Under the pieces are notes generated by a model that was not told the DNA's origin, did not search any database, and was given only the letters and a program-made list of their open reading frames with translations. A stretch of 53,824 nt of DNA, taken from assembly GCA_964555935.1 (NCBI GenBank), contig CAZKUN010000029.1:1-53824 (forward strand), read 5' to 3'. Position numbers and translations under genes: made by a program. This document shows, piece by piece, positions 18,293 to 26,282 of this stretch (its first letter is position 1; each line of letters begins with the position of its first letter). The stretch is from CAZKUN01 sp964555935. Its GTDB lineage: Bacteria > Armatimonadota > Zipacnadia > Zipacnadales > VGFC01.

Positions 18293-18318
18293 GAGCCGCC
18301 CACCGAAATGGGCGGCTC
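18293..18318. terminator. Hairpin at the end of the long operon
   Basis: A perfect 10-bp stem, GAGCCGCCCA and TGGGCGGCTC, around CCGAAA, 11 bases after the DUF4177-like stop. On the plus strand no U run follows. On the minus strand it is followed by TTGCTTTTCTTT, so it is terminator-like in that direction. It probably ends or stabilises the upstream operon transcript. Confidence 0.6.
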
Positions 18319-18460
18319 CTGCCGGATCCCCGCCTAAACGCCTGGGGGTTGCGCATTGGACGGGGAGATCTCAACGAGTGTATACCCACGAAGCACCGGG
18401 GGCATACCGTGAGCCGCATCACGGGGCCGCGAGGGCGCGCCACCGAAGGGAAGGCCTACT

Positions 18461-19459
18461 GTGAGCGAAGTCAGACTCGGTCTAATCGGCTGTGGGGGCA
18501 TGGGAACGGGCCTCATCACCAGCACTTCGGACATCCCGAACTGCACCGTTAAGTGCGTCTGCGACCTTGATGAAGAGAAAGCTAGCACGCTCGCGGAGAA
18601 ACTCGGGTGCGACGCCGTGACCGACGCGGCCGACCTGCTCGCGCGAGACGACATTGATGCTGTCATTATCGCCGTCTATAACAACGTGCACCGGCCAATG
18701 GCCGAGGCAGCCGCGGCAGCAGGCAAGCATATCTTCAGCGAGAAGCCTCTGGCTCTCACCAAGGCGGACGCGCAGGCCATGATCGATGCGGCCGACGCCG
18801 CGGGCGTCAAGCTGATGGTCGGTCAGGTCTTGCGATACCTGCCCCCGTGGCACTACATCAAGACGCTGATCGACAGCGGCAAGCTCGGCAAGCCGATCGG
18901 CATGCAGACGACGCGTATCGGCGGCGGCTGGGGCGCGACCTACCGGGCTGGCTGGCGCCTGAAGCGCGAGTCGTGCGGCGGGCCTCTGTTTGAGATCAAC
19001 GCGCATGAGATCGATTTCATGCGCCAGGTGATGGGCGAGGCCAAGCGCGTTACGGCTCATGCCGGCAACTTCGGCGTGGCGCACGACATCGACTACGAGG
19101 ATCTGGCGATGCTCCTGATTGAGTTCGAGGACGGCGGCTTCGGCCAGTTGCTGGCCGGCCACTGCGCGCACATCGGGAGCTACGACTCGAAGATCTTCCT
19201 CACCGAGGGCACGATATACACGGGTCCGGCGCCGCTAGGGCTGCGCTACAAGGCGGCGGACGGCGATGAGACCACGGTTGAGGCATCCGAGCTTGAGGCC
19301 GAGCCGGGCGTCAAGCGCGAAGTGCGCGAGTTTGTCGAGTGCGTTCTGAATGACACGGAACCCACGATCCCCGGCATCGAGGGGTTGCGCATGGTTGAGA
19401 TCGCCCAGGCCGCGCTCATATCGGCTGAGGAACGTCGCTCTGTCGATCTGCCGTTGTAG
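18461..19459 (+). CDS. Gfo/Idh/MocA-family oxidoreductase (cytoplasmic)
   Basis: A 332-residue NAD(P)-dependent dehydrogenase without a signal peptide, unlike the homologue at 706. The Rossmann loop is GLIGCGGMGTG at residues 6-16, and the catalytic Lys is in FSEKPLALTKADAQAM near residue 94. The C-terminal domain contains the expected ALEVRDI-type sheet and an RESCGGPLFEINAHEIDFMR segment with the His that often serves in catalysis. The start is GTG 18461. It lies behind the operon-end hairpin and may have its own promoter in 18319-18460, where I could not point to a clear one. The substrate is unknown; sugar or inositol dehydrogenase activity would fit the neighbouring catabolic genes. Confidence 0.92.
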   Translation: MSEVRLGLIGCGGMGTGLITSTSDIPNCTVKCVCDLDEEKASTLAEKLGCDAVTDAADLLARDDIDAVIIAVYNNVHRPMAEAAAAAGKHIFSEKPLALTKADAQAMIDAADAAGVKLMVGQVLRYLPPWHYIKTLIDSGKLGKPIGMQTTRIGGGWGATYRAGWRLKRESCGGPLFEINAHEIDFMRQVMGEAKRVTAHAGNFGVAHDIDYEDLAMLLIEFEDGGFGQLLAGHCAHIGSYDSKIFLTEGTIYTGPAPLGLRYKAADGDETTVEASELEAEPGVKREVREFVECVLNDTEPTIPGIEGLRMVEIAQAALISAEERRSVDLPL

Positions 19460-19496
19460 ATAAGTAGACCCGCGCCGACCATGTGATTACGGAGGA

Positions 19497-19527
19497 GGCG
19501 ACCGTCTCTGCAAACGAGGCGGTCGCC
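19497..19527 (+). promoter_or_regulatory. Hairpin between Shine-Dalgarno and larB start
   Basis: Arms GGCGACCGTCTC (19497-19508) and GAGGCGGTCGCC (19516-19527) pair over 12 bp with one G-U, with the loop TGCAAAC. A GGAGGAGG sequence sits at 19491-19498, directly in front of and slightly inside the stem, and the ATG of larB is at 19542 without any nearer ribosome-binding site. It could be a terminator of the preceding gene (no U run) or a structure that sets larB translation. Confidence 0.55.
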
Positions 19528-19541
19528 CATTTGCGCCTAAT

Positions 19542-20294
19542 ATGGAGAAGGACACGCTTAGTCGACTGCTCGAGAGCGTCCGCGAAGGCGAGACCAGCAT
19601 CGAGGACGCGCTCCGCGAGCTACGGGACCTACCATTTGAGGACCTCGGTTTCGCCAAGGTCGACCATCATCGCGCGATCCGCACCAACTTCCCCGAGGTG
19701 ATATTCTCACAGGGGAAGGCGATCGGGCACGTCGTTTCGATCGTGAAGTCCCTGCGCGAGAGGCAGGAGGTCGTTCTGGCTACTCGCGCTACGGCCGAGG
19801 TTCACGCCGCGGTCCAGGCCGAAGTGCCCGAGGCCGTCTATCACGAGCAGGCGCGGATAATTCAGGTCGGCACGCCCCAGCCCGATCCGGCGTGTAAGGG
19901 GTGCGTTCTCGTCTGCAGCGCCGGCACCGCCGATATCCCTGTCGCCGAGGAAGCCGTGGTCACCGCCGAGGCGGCCGGCTGCGAGGTGAAGCGCCTGTAC
20001 GACGTCGGTGTCGCGGGTATCCACCGCCTCTTCGCGCATCAGGGCTTGCTGGGCGAGGCCCGCGTGCTCATCGTCGTGGCTGGAATGGAAGGCGCGCTCG
20101 CCAGTGTCGTCGGCGGGCTCGTTGACAAGCCGGTGATCGCCGTCCCGACGAGCGTCGGGTATGGCGCCGCTTTCGAAGGCATGGCCGCGCTGCTTGGCAT
20201 GCTCAATAGCTGCGCATCCGGGGTCGTTTGCGTCAACATCGACAACGGCTTCGGGGCGGGCTACTTTGCGGCGATGCTCACCAAGATGGACTGA
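19542..20294 (+). CDS. larB: Pyridinium-3,5-biscarboxylic acid mononucleotide synthase LarB
   Basis: A 250-residue protein of the LarB family, with the N-terminal helical part (SRLLESVREGETSIEDALREL) and C-terminal PurE-like fold. Typical segments are visible: CSAGTADIPVAEEA, DVGVAGIHRLFAH, VVAGMEGALASVVGGLVDKPVIAVPTS (split over about residues 170-205) and CVNIDNGFGAGYFAA, the last preceded by the Cys region used for catalysis. LarB carboxylates and hydrolyses nicotinic acid adenine dinucleotide in the first step of the nickel-pincer cofactor pathway. larC and larE and any lactate racemase-like apoenzyme are absent from this window, so either they are elsewhere or the product has another use. 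Translation start control is unusual, see the hairpin at 19497. Confidence 0.93.
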   Translation: MEKDTLSRLLESVREGETSIEDALRELRDLPFEDLGFAKVDHHRAIRTNFPEVIFSQGKAIGHVVSIVKSLRERQEVVLATRATAEVHAAVQAEVPEAVYHEQARIIQVGTPQPDPACKGCVLVCSAGTADIPVAEEAVVTAEAAGCEVKRLYDVGVAGIHRLFAHQGLLGEARVLIVVAGMEGALASVVGGLVDKPVIAVPTSVGYGAAFEGMAALLGMLNSCASGVVCVNIDNGFGAGYFAAMLTKMD

Positions 20295-20306
20295 AGGTCC
20301 GCTCGC

Positions 20307-21374
20307 TCACTCTATCCCCAACTCGAACCTGGCTCGTCTCAGCAGCAGCTGCGCCGCGATCGGATCCGTCTCGGCGGACTGTCGCGCTGAGCGGATCATC
20401 AGCCTCGCCAGCCACGCCTCCCGCGACGGAGGCGCGTCTTCGGCGGCTTCGGTCAGCGTCGGCAGGTCGCTTTGGACAGCCTGTAGGGCGTCAGCGATCC
20501 CGGCCAGCTCGGGCGCGTCGACCGCGCCCGACGAGATCAGCTCAACCGCCTCGCGGCACAAGCCTGGCGCGTCCCTGTGGATGTCCGCCGGGTCGCCCGT
20601 CTGCCTGAGGTAGAGCACGAAGGCGTGCTCGCTTCGTAGCGCCGGCGCGGACAGATAGCCCATGTACCAGAAGTTCGCGCCGCCATGATACAACTGGAGG
20701 AACGTGCGCGAGCCACGCCACGTGGTGCGGTGCAGCGGGAAGATGACGCCGAACGAGATCTGAAGCTCCGGGTTGTAGAGCATCATGTATGGTCCACTCG
20801 GATCGAGGCCTGACGCGACATCCCCGGCGCCCCACCCACCAACCCCGGCATACGAATCTCTCTCGCCCAGGTCCGCGATGGCACCAGCGTGCTGGACGCC
20901 ATCGGGTCCGGAGAACGCGTAGTGCGTCAGCAGCTCGACGTCAATGTCGAGCTTCGGCGCCACGCGGATGATGTCGGCACTAGGCAGGCTGTCGGCAGCG
21001 AACTGGCTGATCACCAGCACGCCGTCGTCCAGCCCTCGGTAGGTCGCTTCGTGATGGACTTGTCTCTCCTCGTCAAGCGCGCATCGAACCGTCACGTTGC
21101 CGCGCTTGCCGCCGCGTCGCGTCTCGGCCGCGACGCCGGAAGTTCGCACTTCACGCCCGCCCTCGTTGTAGCCAAACCACGGGCGCTCTCCCTCTGGCCG
21201 GATGATCGAGCGGGCCTCGCCACCGATTGGCTCAAGCAACACGTCGAACGTGCCCGTGTCGCGACTGACGCGCAACTCCCATCGATCTCCGCCGATCGTT
21301 GCGTCCGATTGGGGCGCAGCGATGCAGGGCCACGTCAGCACTGCCATCGCGGCGACTGTCAGGCGCATTCTCAT
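20307..21374 (-). CDS. Secreted protein of unknown function
   Basis: About 355 residues with a Sec signal peptide (MRMRLTVAAMAVLTWPCIAAPQ). The mature part is beta-rich (IGGDRWELRVSRDTGTFDVLLEPIGGEARS and following) and ends in a helical tail after residue 280. I recognise no family. The body looks like a jelly-roll or beta-sandwich carbohydrate-related protein, with a DGVLVISQFAADSLPSADII stretch, but this is only an impression. The ATG at 21374 overlaps the stop of the upstream gene by four bases (ATGA), so translation is coupled to the GHL6-like protein and the two are likely to act together outside the cell. Confidence 0.7.
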   Translation of the reverse strand: MRMRLTVAAMAVLTWPCIAAPQSDATIGGDRWELRVSRDTGTFDVLLEPIGGEARSIIRPEGERPWFGYNEGGREVRTSGVAAETRRGGKRGNVTVRCALDEERQVHHEATYRGLDDGVLVISQFAADSLPSADIIRVAPKLDIDVELLTHYAFSGPDGVQHAGAIADLGERDSYAGVGGWGAGDVASGLDPSGPYMMLYNPELQISFGVIFPLHRTTWRGSRTFLQLYHGGANFWYMGYLSAPALRSEHAFVLYLRQTGDPADIHRDAPGLCREAVELISSGAVDAPELAGIADALQAVQSDLPTLTEAAEDAPPSREAWLARLMIRSARQSAETDPIAAQLLLRRARFELGIE

Positions 21375-23452
21375 TCGATCACCACCAGAGTGTAGACATC
21401 GACGGGAGGGAGGTTGATCCTGACCGCCATGCGACTGCCGATCGTCATTGGCCCCGGCATGCCCTCGATGACCGGCTGACGCCGGCTGATCCGCGTCGGC
21501 GCCCACGTCAGCTCGCCCTCGGATGTGTCCGAGTCCGGCGAGATGGCGCGGATCGACTTGTCCTTCAGCCCGTAGTCGGCTGGAAGCGTCAGCAGAAGCT
21601 TCGTCTCGCCACTTGGGGTGAAGCCCTTGCCGAGCTTGAAGTCCCTGTTGATGACATCGATCAGCAACCGGTCTCCCTCGTCATGCCCCCGCACGGTGAG
21701 CTGTAGGTTGGCGTCCAAATCTCGCAGCGAGACCGTCGGCTCAACGTTCATTCTGGTCACCAGCAGATCCGCCAAATCCACCAACGGCATCGGGTTCTGG
21801 CTGGCCAGGTATTCCTCGTAGTCTCCCCGCAGTCGGTGGATTCCCGGATGCCCCGACGCCAGCTCGGGCGGCAGCACCCCCCTCGGCTGGTTCTCCTCGT
21901 CGGCCGTTCCGATCGGTCCCGATACGACGAGGTTGCCACCGTTGGCGACGTACTCGGCGAGTGCCGATAGATTCCGGTCAGTCAACGCGTAGGCTGACGG
22001 CACGATCACCGCGTCGAAGTCGTCGAGCGCCTCGGGTTGCTCGTCCGCGTAGACGCCGCCATCGCCCATGAAGACCGTGTCGAACTGCATGTTCGCATCA
22101 AGCAGGGCCTGGCAGACACCATAGTACTCCATGCTGTGGGCGGGTCCCGGCCGAGACCACTTGAGCGGGTACATGTCCCACACGCACGACGCGTAGGAGT
22201 AGATCACCCCAACTCGCGCCTCGGGCCGCGTGCCTGTGTAATACCGATCGTGGTGGTCCGAGAAGAAGCTCGCGACCCGCGCCATCTCGTCGCGCGGTCC
22301 CTCAAAGGCGCTGAATCGGTGGTGGAACGCGTAGTAACACTGCGAGGCGTATGCCTCCGCCGCCAACCACTCCAAGGCCCGGCCTTGCTGGTCCGCCGGC
22401 AGCGCGGCGAAGAACTCCGGCGGCTTCTGGATGTCGAGGAACATGCTGATCGGCTTGTCGGGCGTCATCGCCCGCGCCATGCGGTACATCGGCAGGTACG
22501 AGTAGTCCGGCGGCAGCCGCAGGTGGCTGCGACTGGTGTCAGCGCTACGGAATGCGAGCTGCCACCCCGTCCCGATATTGACGTGGTCGTAGATCGCCGA
22601 TTCCATCGCCACCGCCGCCGAGAGCGTCGTCATGTCGTATTGGTTGGCGTTCGTGACCAGGTCTCGCCCGAGCGTCGCCGCGTGGGCTTTCGAGTCCTCG
22701 ACGATCTCCGTCTCATATCGGTATGTCGCGTCGAGTTGGTAGAGCCACCACTGATCGTGCAGGCGACTTTCCCACGGGCGGTCGGCAATGTCCTGCTCCG
22801 CCAGGTAGTCCCGATAGCTGAGCGAATCGATGTCATCGATGCCAAACCTCGCGCTGAGCGTTTCCGCGTCGAACTTGTCCTTGAGGTACTCGCGGAAGTG
22901 CTCGCAGCAGTGGTCGCAGAAGCCCGGAACGGGGCGCATCCAGTACCATTTGCCGTACGATTCGTCGTAGTGGATTCCGTCGGCGCCGCCATCGATCACC
23001 GCTCGCGCCAGGCGCTTCACGTACTCGCGGAACTCCGGGTTCTGCAGACACCCCTGGTGCCAGTTGCCGGTTGGGATCATCCGGTTCAGCGCATCGCGGG
23101 CGACCATTTGCTCGTAGCGGCCCTCCGGCACATCGCTCTCGTAGATTGCCGATGACGTGATCATCGTCACGAAGCACATTCCGAGATTCCGCGCCAGGTC
23201 CACTAGCGGTTGTTTTGCCGCCTGGCCGTCGCGGGCCAGATTGGGCGATCTGTGCCAGGCGCCGTACACGCCGCGGACCACGACGCCGACGCCCATGTCT
23301 GACATCGCCCGCACGTCGTCCCCGCTGTTACCGGGTTGACAGATGGCGAAGGCCCTGGCGTTCTGGAGAGCTTCCAGGTTCGGGCCGGCCTGGGCATCGC
23401 GGCTCGCGAGTCCAGCCAGGGCGGCCACAGTGAAGATGAGAACGGGCGGCAT
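21371..23452 (-). CDS. Secreted glycosyl hydrolase-like protein (GHL6-type TIM barrel plus GATase-like domain)
   Basis: About 693 residues. A Sec signal (MPPVLIFTVAALAGLASRDAQA) is followed by a TIM-barrel domain, about 25-390, of the hypothetical glycosyl hydrolase 6/beta-galactosidase-like kind. GADGIHYDESYGKWYW near residue 155 holds the candidate acidic residues, and a Cys-rich loop GFCDHCCEHFREYL follows. About 410-540 is a beta-galactosidase-trimerisation/GATase-like Rossmann domain (DDFDAVIVPSAYALTDRNL, YVANGGNLVVSGP), then a C-terminal beta domain. I start at ATG 23452 because CCGGAGGCGAAT precedes it and the signal peptide begins there; the frame is open further upstream. Substrate unknown; related proteins are usually found with glycan-degrading genes. 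Confidence 0.78.
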   Translation of the reverse strand: MPPVLIFTVAALAGLASRDAQAGPNLEALQNARAFAICQPGNSGDDVRAMSDMGVGVVVRGVYGAWHRSPNLARDGQAAKQPLVDLARNLGMCFVTMITSSAIYESDVPEGRYEQMVARDALNRMIPTGNWHQGCLQNPEFREYVKRLARAVIDGGADGIHYDESYGKWYWMRPVPGFCDHCCEHFREYLKDKFDAETLSARFGIDDIDSLSYRDYLAEQDIADRPWESRLHDQWWLYQLDATYRYETEIVEDSKAHAATLGRDLVTNANQYDMTTLSAAVAMESAIYDHVNIGTGWQLAFRSADTSRSHLRLPPDYSYLPMYRMARAMTPDKPISMFLDIQKPPEFFAALPADQQGRALEWLAAEAYASQCYYAFHHRFSAFEGPRDEMARVASFFSDHHDRYYTGTRPEARVGVIYSYASCVWDMYPLKWSRPGPAHSMEYYGVCQALLDANMQFDTVFMGDGGVYADEQPEALDDFDAVIVPSAYALTDRNLSALAEYVANGGNLVVSGPIGTADEENQPRGVLPPELASGHPGIHRLRGDYEEYLASQNPMPLVDLADLLVTRMNVEPTVSLRDLDANLQLTVRGHDEGDRLLIDVINRDFKLGKGFTPSGETKLLLTLPADYGLKDKSIRAISPDSDTSEGELTWAPTRISRRQPVIEGMPGPMTIGSRMAVRINLPPVDVYTLVVIE

Positions 23453-23604
23453 ATTCGCCTCCGGAGCGTGGGTGATGCGGCTGAGAACCTTCGTCGCCGG
23501 CCCGGCGGGCACCTGTGATCGCGCCGACGTCCGGGGAACAAACGCCGATCCGGTGCTGTCCCTAGCAACAGTTGACGACATCTCGCGTATGTGGGGTGGT
23601 TCCT

Positions 23605-24495
23605 ATGCGCTCAATAGCCCGGACCGTAACAATCACCATGCTGCTCGCGCTCACCGCGTGGGCTGTTGCTCAGGACGGAAGCGACGCGTTGGTTGCCAAG
23701 TGCAAGGCCGACGCGGCCCAGCTAGCGGGCGTTGCGGTAGCTGACATCGAGACGAAACTCGTCGAGCAAGTCACCTGGCGCGATGGTTCGCTCGGGTGCC
23801 CTAAGCCGGGCATGGATTACACGATGGCGCTCGTGCCTGGGTATAAGATCGTCCTCGATGCAGGAGGGCGGACGATGGAGTATCACACGGATCTGCGCCA
23901 ACGCGTGGTCTTGTGCGAGGACACGCCGGCGGACGACGCGGGTGGGGGAGACGCTCCCGCTCCGACGGGCGCACGCGTGCTGGTCCTGGAGCCGGTAGCC
24001 GATGCCCCGAACCTGAATGGCCGGCTGGTCTCCAAGGCCCTCGATGGGGGAGATGACGCTGTGATCCTGCCCCAGTGCTCGGCCTTCAGCGTCTCCGACA
24101 GTGGGCTGATCCTCGCCAAACGCCGAACATCTCGCTCGACGCACGAGCTGGTTGTGGTCGATGGAGCAGAGACCGAAGTCGTGGCCACGGCGTTCGACTT
24201 CGAGTGCCTCACGTTCCTGGAGCCGACCAGCTCCTTCGTCTACTTCATGCGTGCGAGAGCCGGCGACGATTACTCGCTCTTCGCCGCGGACCGGGGCGCT
24301 GGGCCTCAGCCTCTGGCGTGGGCGCCCACCGCGCGCCAAGGTCAGGGCGCATCCGCTTCGGTGTCAGGCGCGATCATTGTGCTGAACCTGCCGGCGGAGA
24401 ACGCCGGCGCGGGTCGCGTGATCGCCCTGAGTCTCGTTTCTCAGACCGTGCTGTTGGACATAGAGGCTCCCATCGGCGCGGCCGCGCCCAACTAG
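23605..24495 (+). CDS. Small secreted protein with a WxDGSLGCPxPGMxY motif
   Basis: About 296 residues from ATG 23605. A Sec signal peptide ends at AWAVAQ (about residue 23). Residues 25-100 contain VTWRDGSLGCPKPGMDYTM, then PGYKIVLDAGGRTMEYHTD and VVLC, a short conserved module I have seen in uncharacterised secreted proteins of Chloroflexi- and Actinobacteria-like bacteria. No function is established to my knowledge. The two conserved Cys (GCP and VLC) could form a disulfide. The second half (about 110-290) resembles a degenerate beta-propeller (VLVLEPVADAPN, RTSRSTHELVVVDG, SLFAADRGAG). It is divergent from the GHL6-like gene, with a 152-base spacer, and ends at a shared terminator. Confidence 0.7.
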   Translation: MRSIARTVTITMLLALTAWAVAQDGSDALVAKCKADAAQLAGVAVADIETKLVEQVTWRDGSLGCPKPGMDYTMALVPGYKIVLDAGGRTMEYHTDLRQRVVLCEDTPADDAGGGDAPAPTGARVLVLEPVADAPNLNGRLVSKALDGGDDAVILPQCSAFSVSDSGLILAKRRTSRSTHELVVVDGAETEVVATAFDFECLTFLEPTSSFVYFMRARAGDDYSLFAADRGAGPQPLAWAPTARQGQGASASVSGAIIVLNLPAENAGAGRVIALSLVSQTVLLDIEAPIGAAAPN

Positions 24496-24521
24496 CCGAG
24501 GCTTAATGAACCAGAATCCAA

Positions 24522-24550
24522 AAGGGCGTGGCCTTCAAGGCCACGCCCTT
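24522..24550. terminator. Bidirectional intrinsic terminator
   Basis: Perfect 12-bp arms AAGGGCGTGGCC and GGCCACGCCCTT around TTCAA lie between two convergent stop codons (24495 and 24579). On the minus strand the stem is followed by TTTTGG; on the plus strand by CTTC. Confidence 0.85.
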
Positions 24551-24578
24551 CTTCATGCAAGCACATCGGCTGAAACTG

Positions 24579-26240
24579 CTACGGGATCGTGATGTTTCCC
24601 ATGTCGCCGAATGCCCCGGCACCCATCTGCTCTTGCTGCCAGGCGCGGTAGCGCTCCAGCCACTCCGCCTCCTGGTTGGCAAGCTCCATCTCGCCCAGCA
24701 AGGCGAAAGCGGCCATGAGGTCGGTGTGTATCCCATCGTTGCCGTAGGTTACCTCAGCTGCGTTGTCGGAGGCCTTCTTGTATGCTTCAACCGCCTCCTG
24801 CTTGCGGCCCGCGTCCGCGTAGAGTTCGCCGAGGGTCTTCATGAGCTGCGCGGAGCGGTCGGCGCCCGGGACCTCCGCGATCTGCGCCAGCAGCGTCATC
24901 GCCGTCTCCGACTGCCCCTTGCCCCGCCACAGCTCGGCCAGCTCGAACTTGGCGCCGATGTTACCGGAGTCGGACTNNNNNNNNNNGCGTGGCTTGGTCC
25001 AGGAGGCCGATGATATCCATCTCGGCGCCATCGTTGTCCATGAGTTCGTACGCCTGCAACTCAAGGTCAATGATCTCGACCTGGGCCGACTTGCGCAGGT
25101 CCGTTTGATACTCGCGCCACTTGGCGTTCTGCAACTCGGTGGTCAGCGTCGTGCGGTGCGTCTCCTTGGCGTCTTCGAAGTCATCCGGCAGGGCCGGCTC
25201 GCGCCCTTCCACCTTGATGATCTGCAGCCCGTAGTAGCTCTCGACGACTCCGGTGATCTGGCCCGGCTCCAACGCGGACGCCGCCGTCCACACCTCCGCA
25301 GGCATGTTCCGGCGTGTCTGCGCAGTGGTCATCTCGCCGCCGTTCTCCGATGTGGACGATGTTGAGTGCTTCTCTGCGAGTTCCGCGAAATCCGCGCCGC
25401 CCTGAAGCTGCTCGAGCAACCCGTCAATCGTCTCGCGAGCCTCGCTCTCGAAATCGCGGTTTTCGAGGGCGTCTCGATCCACGGTCAATTCGTCAAGCTT
25501 CTGCTGCCGATCAGCAGCGGCCTCTTCGTCCAATTCCGCCGCGGCCTCGATCTCCTTCTCGAGTTCCGCGATCTCGTCATCGATTGGCTGTTGCGCATCC
25601 CATCTGAGTGTGTCGGCGCTGACGGTTATCTCTCTCGCGGTCAGCTCCGCGAAGCTCGCCTTTAGGTCCTCATCCGACACGGTCACGGTCGCCTCGATGG
25701 CTTCCTGCAGCTTCTCGTAGCCGAGCAGCGTGCGGATGGCCGCGTTGCTGCCACGGTCGCTGTTGCGGAGTTCGCGCAGTAGGTTCTCGCGATACTCGTC
25801 GAGCGTCAGGCCCTCGCGCTCCAGCCTCGCCGCCAGCGCGGTGCGGCTCTCGATCTGCGGCTCGAGCTGCGCNNNNNNNNNNTCGATATGTCAATGTCTG
25901 CTTCCGCGACGGCCTGGACGTTGGCAATCTCGTTGATGTTGCTCTCGAGCCAGTTCTGCAGCACGTAGCGGTGCTGCTCCACCGGGATCGGTCCGCCGGA
26001 GCGGCGCTCTACCTCATAGAGGTATCCGTCCAGCGATGTGCGTGGGATTTTGTCGCCGTTTACGACTGCCACGATCTTCGATACGTCGCGATCGGGCGCT
26101 GGGCCGCCGTCAGGCCCCTGGTTGCTGTTGGGAGCGCTCCCAAACGAGTAGAACGCGCCGACGACGAAGATCACGATGATGAGGTAGAATACTGGCTTGA
26201 CGGCCTTGCGCATCTTCTGCTTGAGCTGTATGAAACCCAT
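24579..26240 (-). CDS. Membrane-anchored parvulin-type peptidyl-prolyl isomerase with TPR tail (two N gaps)
   Basis: A PpiD/SurA-like foldase. The N-terminus is cytoplasmic with one membrane helix (about residues 16-33), then a SurA-type N-domain (VVNGDKIPRTSLDGYL). After the gap at 25873-25882 comes a long helical chaperone region (QLEPQIESRTALAARLE, then a Glu/Asp-rich coiled coil), then the parvulin domain with ADFAELAEKHSTSSTSENGGEM and VVESYYGLQIIKVEGRE. After the gap at 24977-24986 a TPR-like tail follows (LGELYADAGRKQEAVEAYKKA). The three pieces use different frames only because the N runs are placeholders: the right gap needs 2 mod 3 bases, the left a multiple of three. So I treat it as one gene. 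It should assist folding of exported proteins, which are numerous here. It is the last gene of the thiC operon. Confidence 0.85.
24977..24986. other. 10-N assembly gap inside the foldase gene (left)
   Basis: The flanks agree in one frame only if the true missing length is a multiple of three. It separates the parvulin domain from the TPR tail. Confidence 0.85.
25873..25882. other. 10-N assembly gap inside the foldase gene (right)
   Basis: The flanks agree only if the missing length is 2 mod 3. It lies between the SurA-like N-domain and the coiled-coil region. Confidence 0.85.
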
Positions 26241-26282
26241 GAGTCGTCCCTAATCTCCCGAAAACTGGTCCGGACGGGCCCG

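Noticed and set aside
22037..23155. A 372-codon plus-strand frame opposite the GHL6-like gene
   Set aside because: Its product is a mirror of the true gene, dominated by Val/Arg/His; no family.
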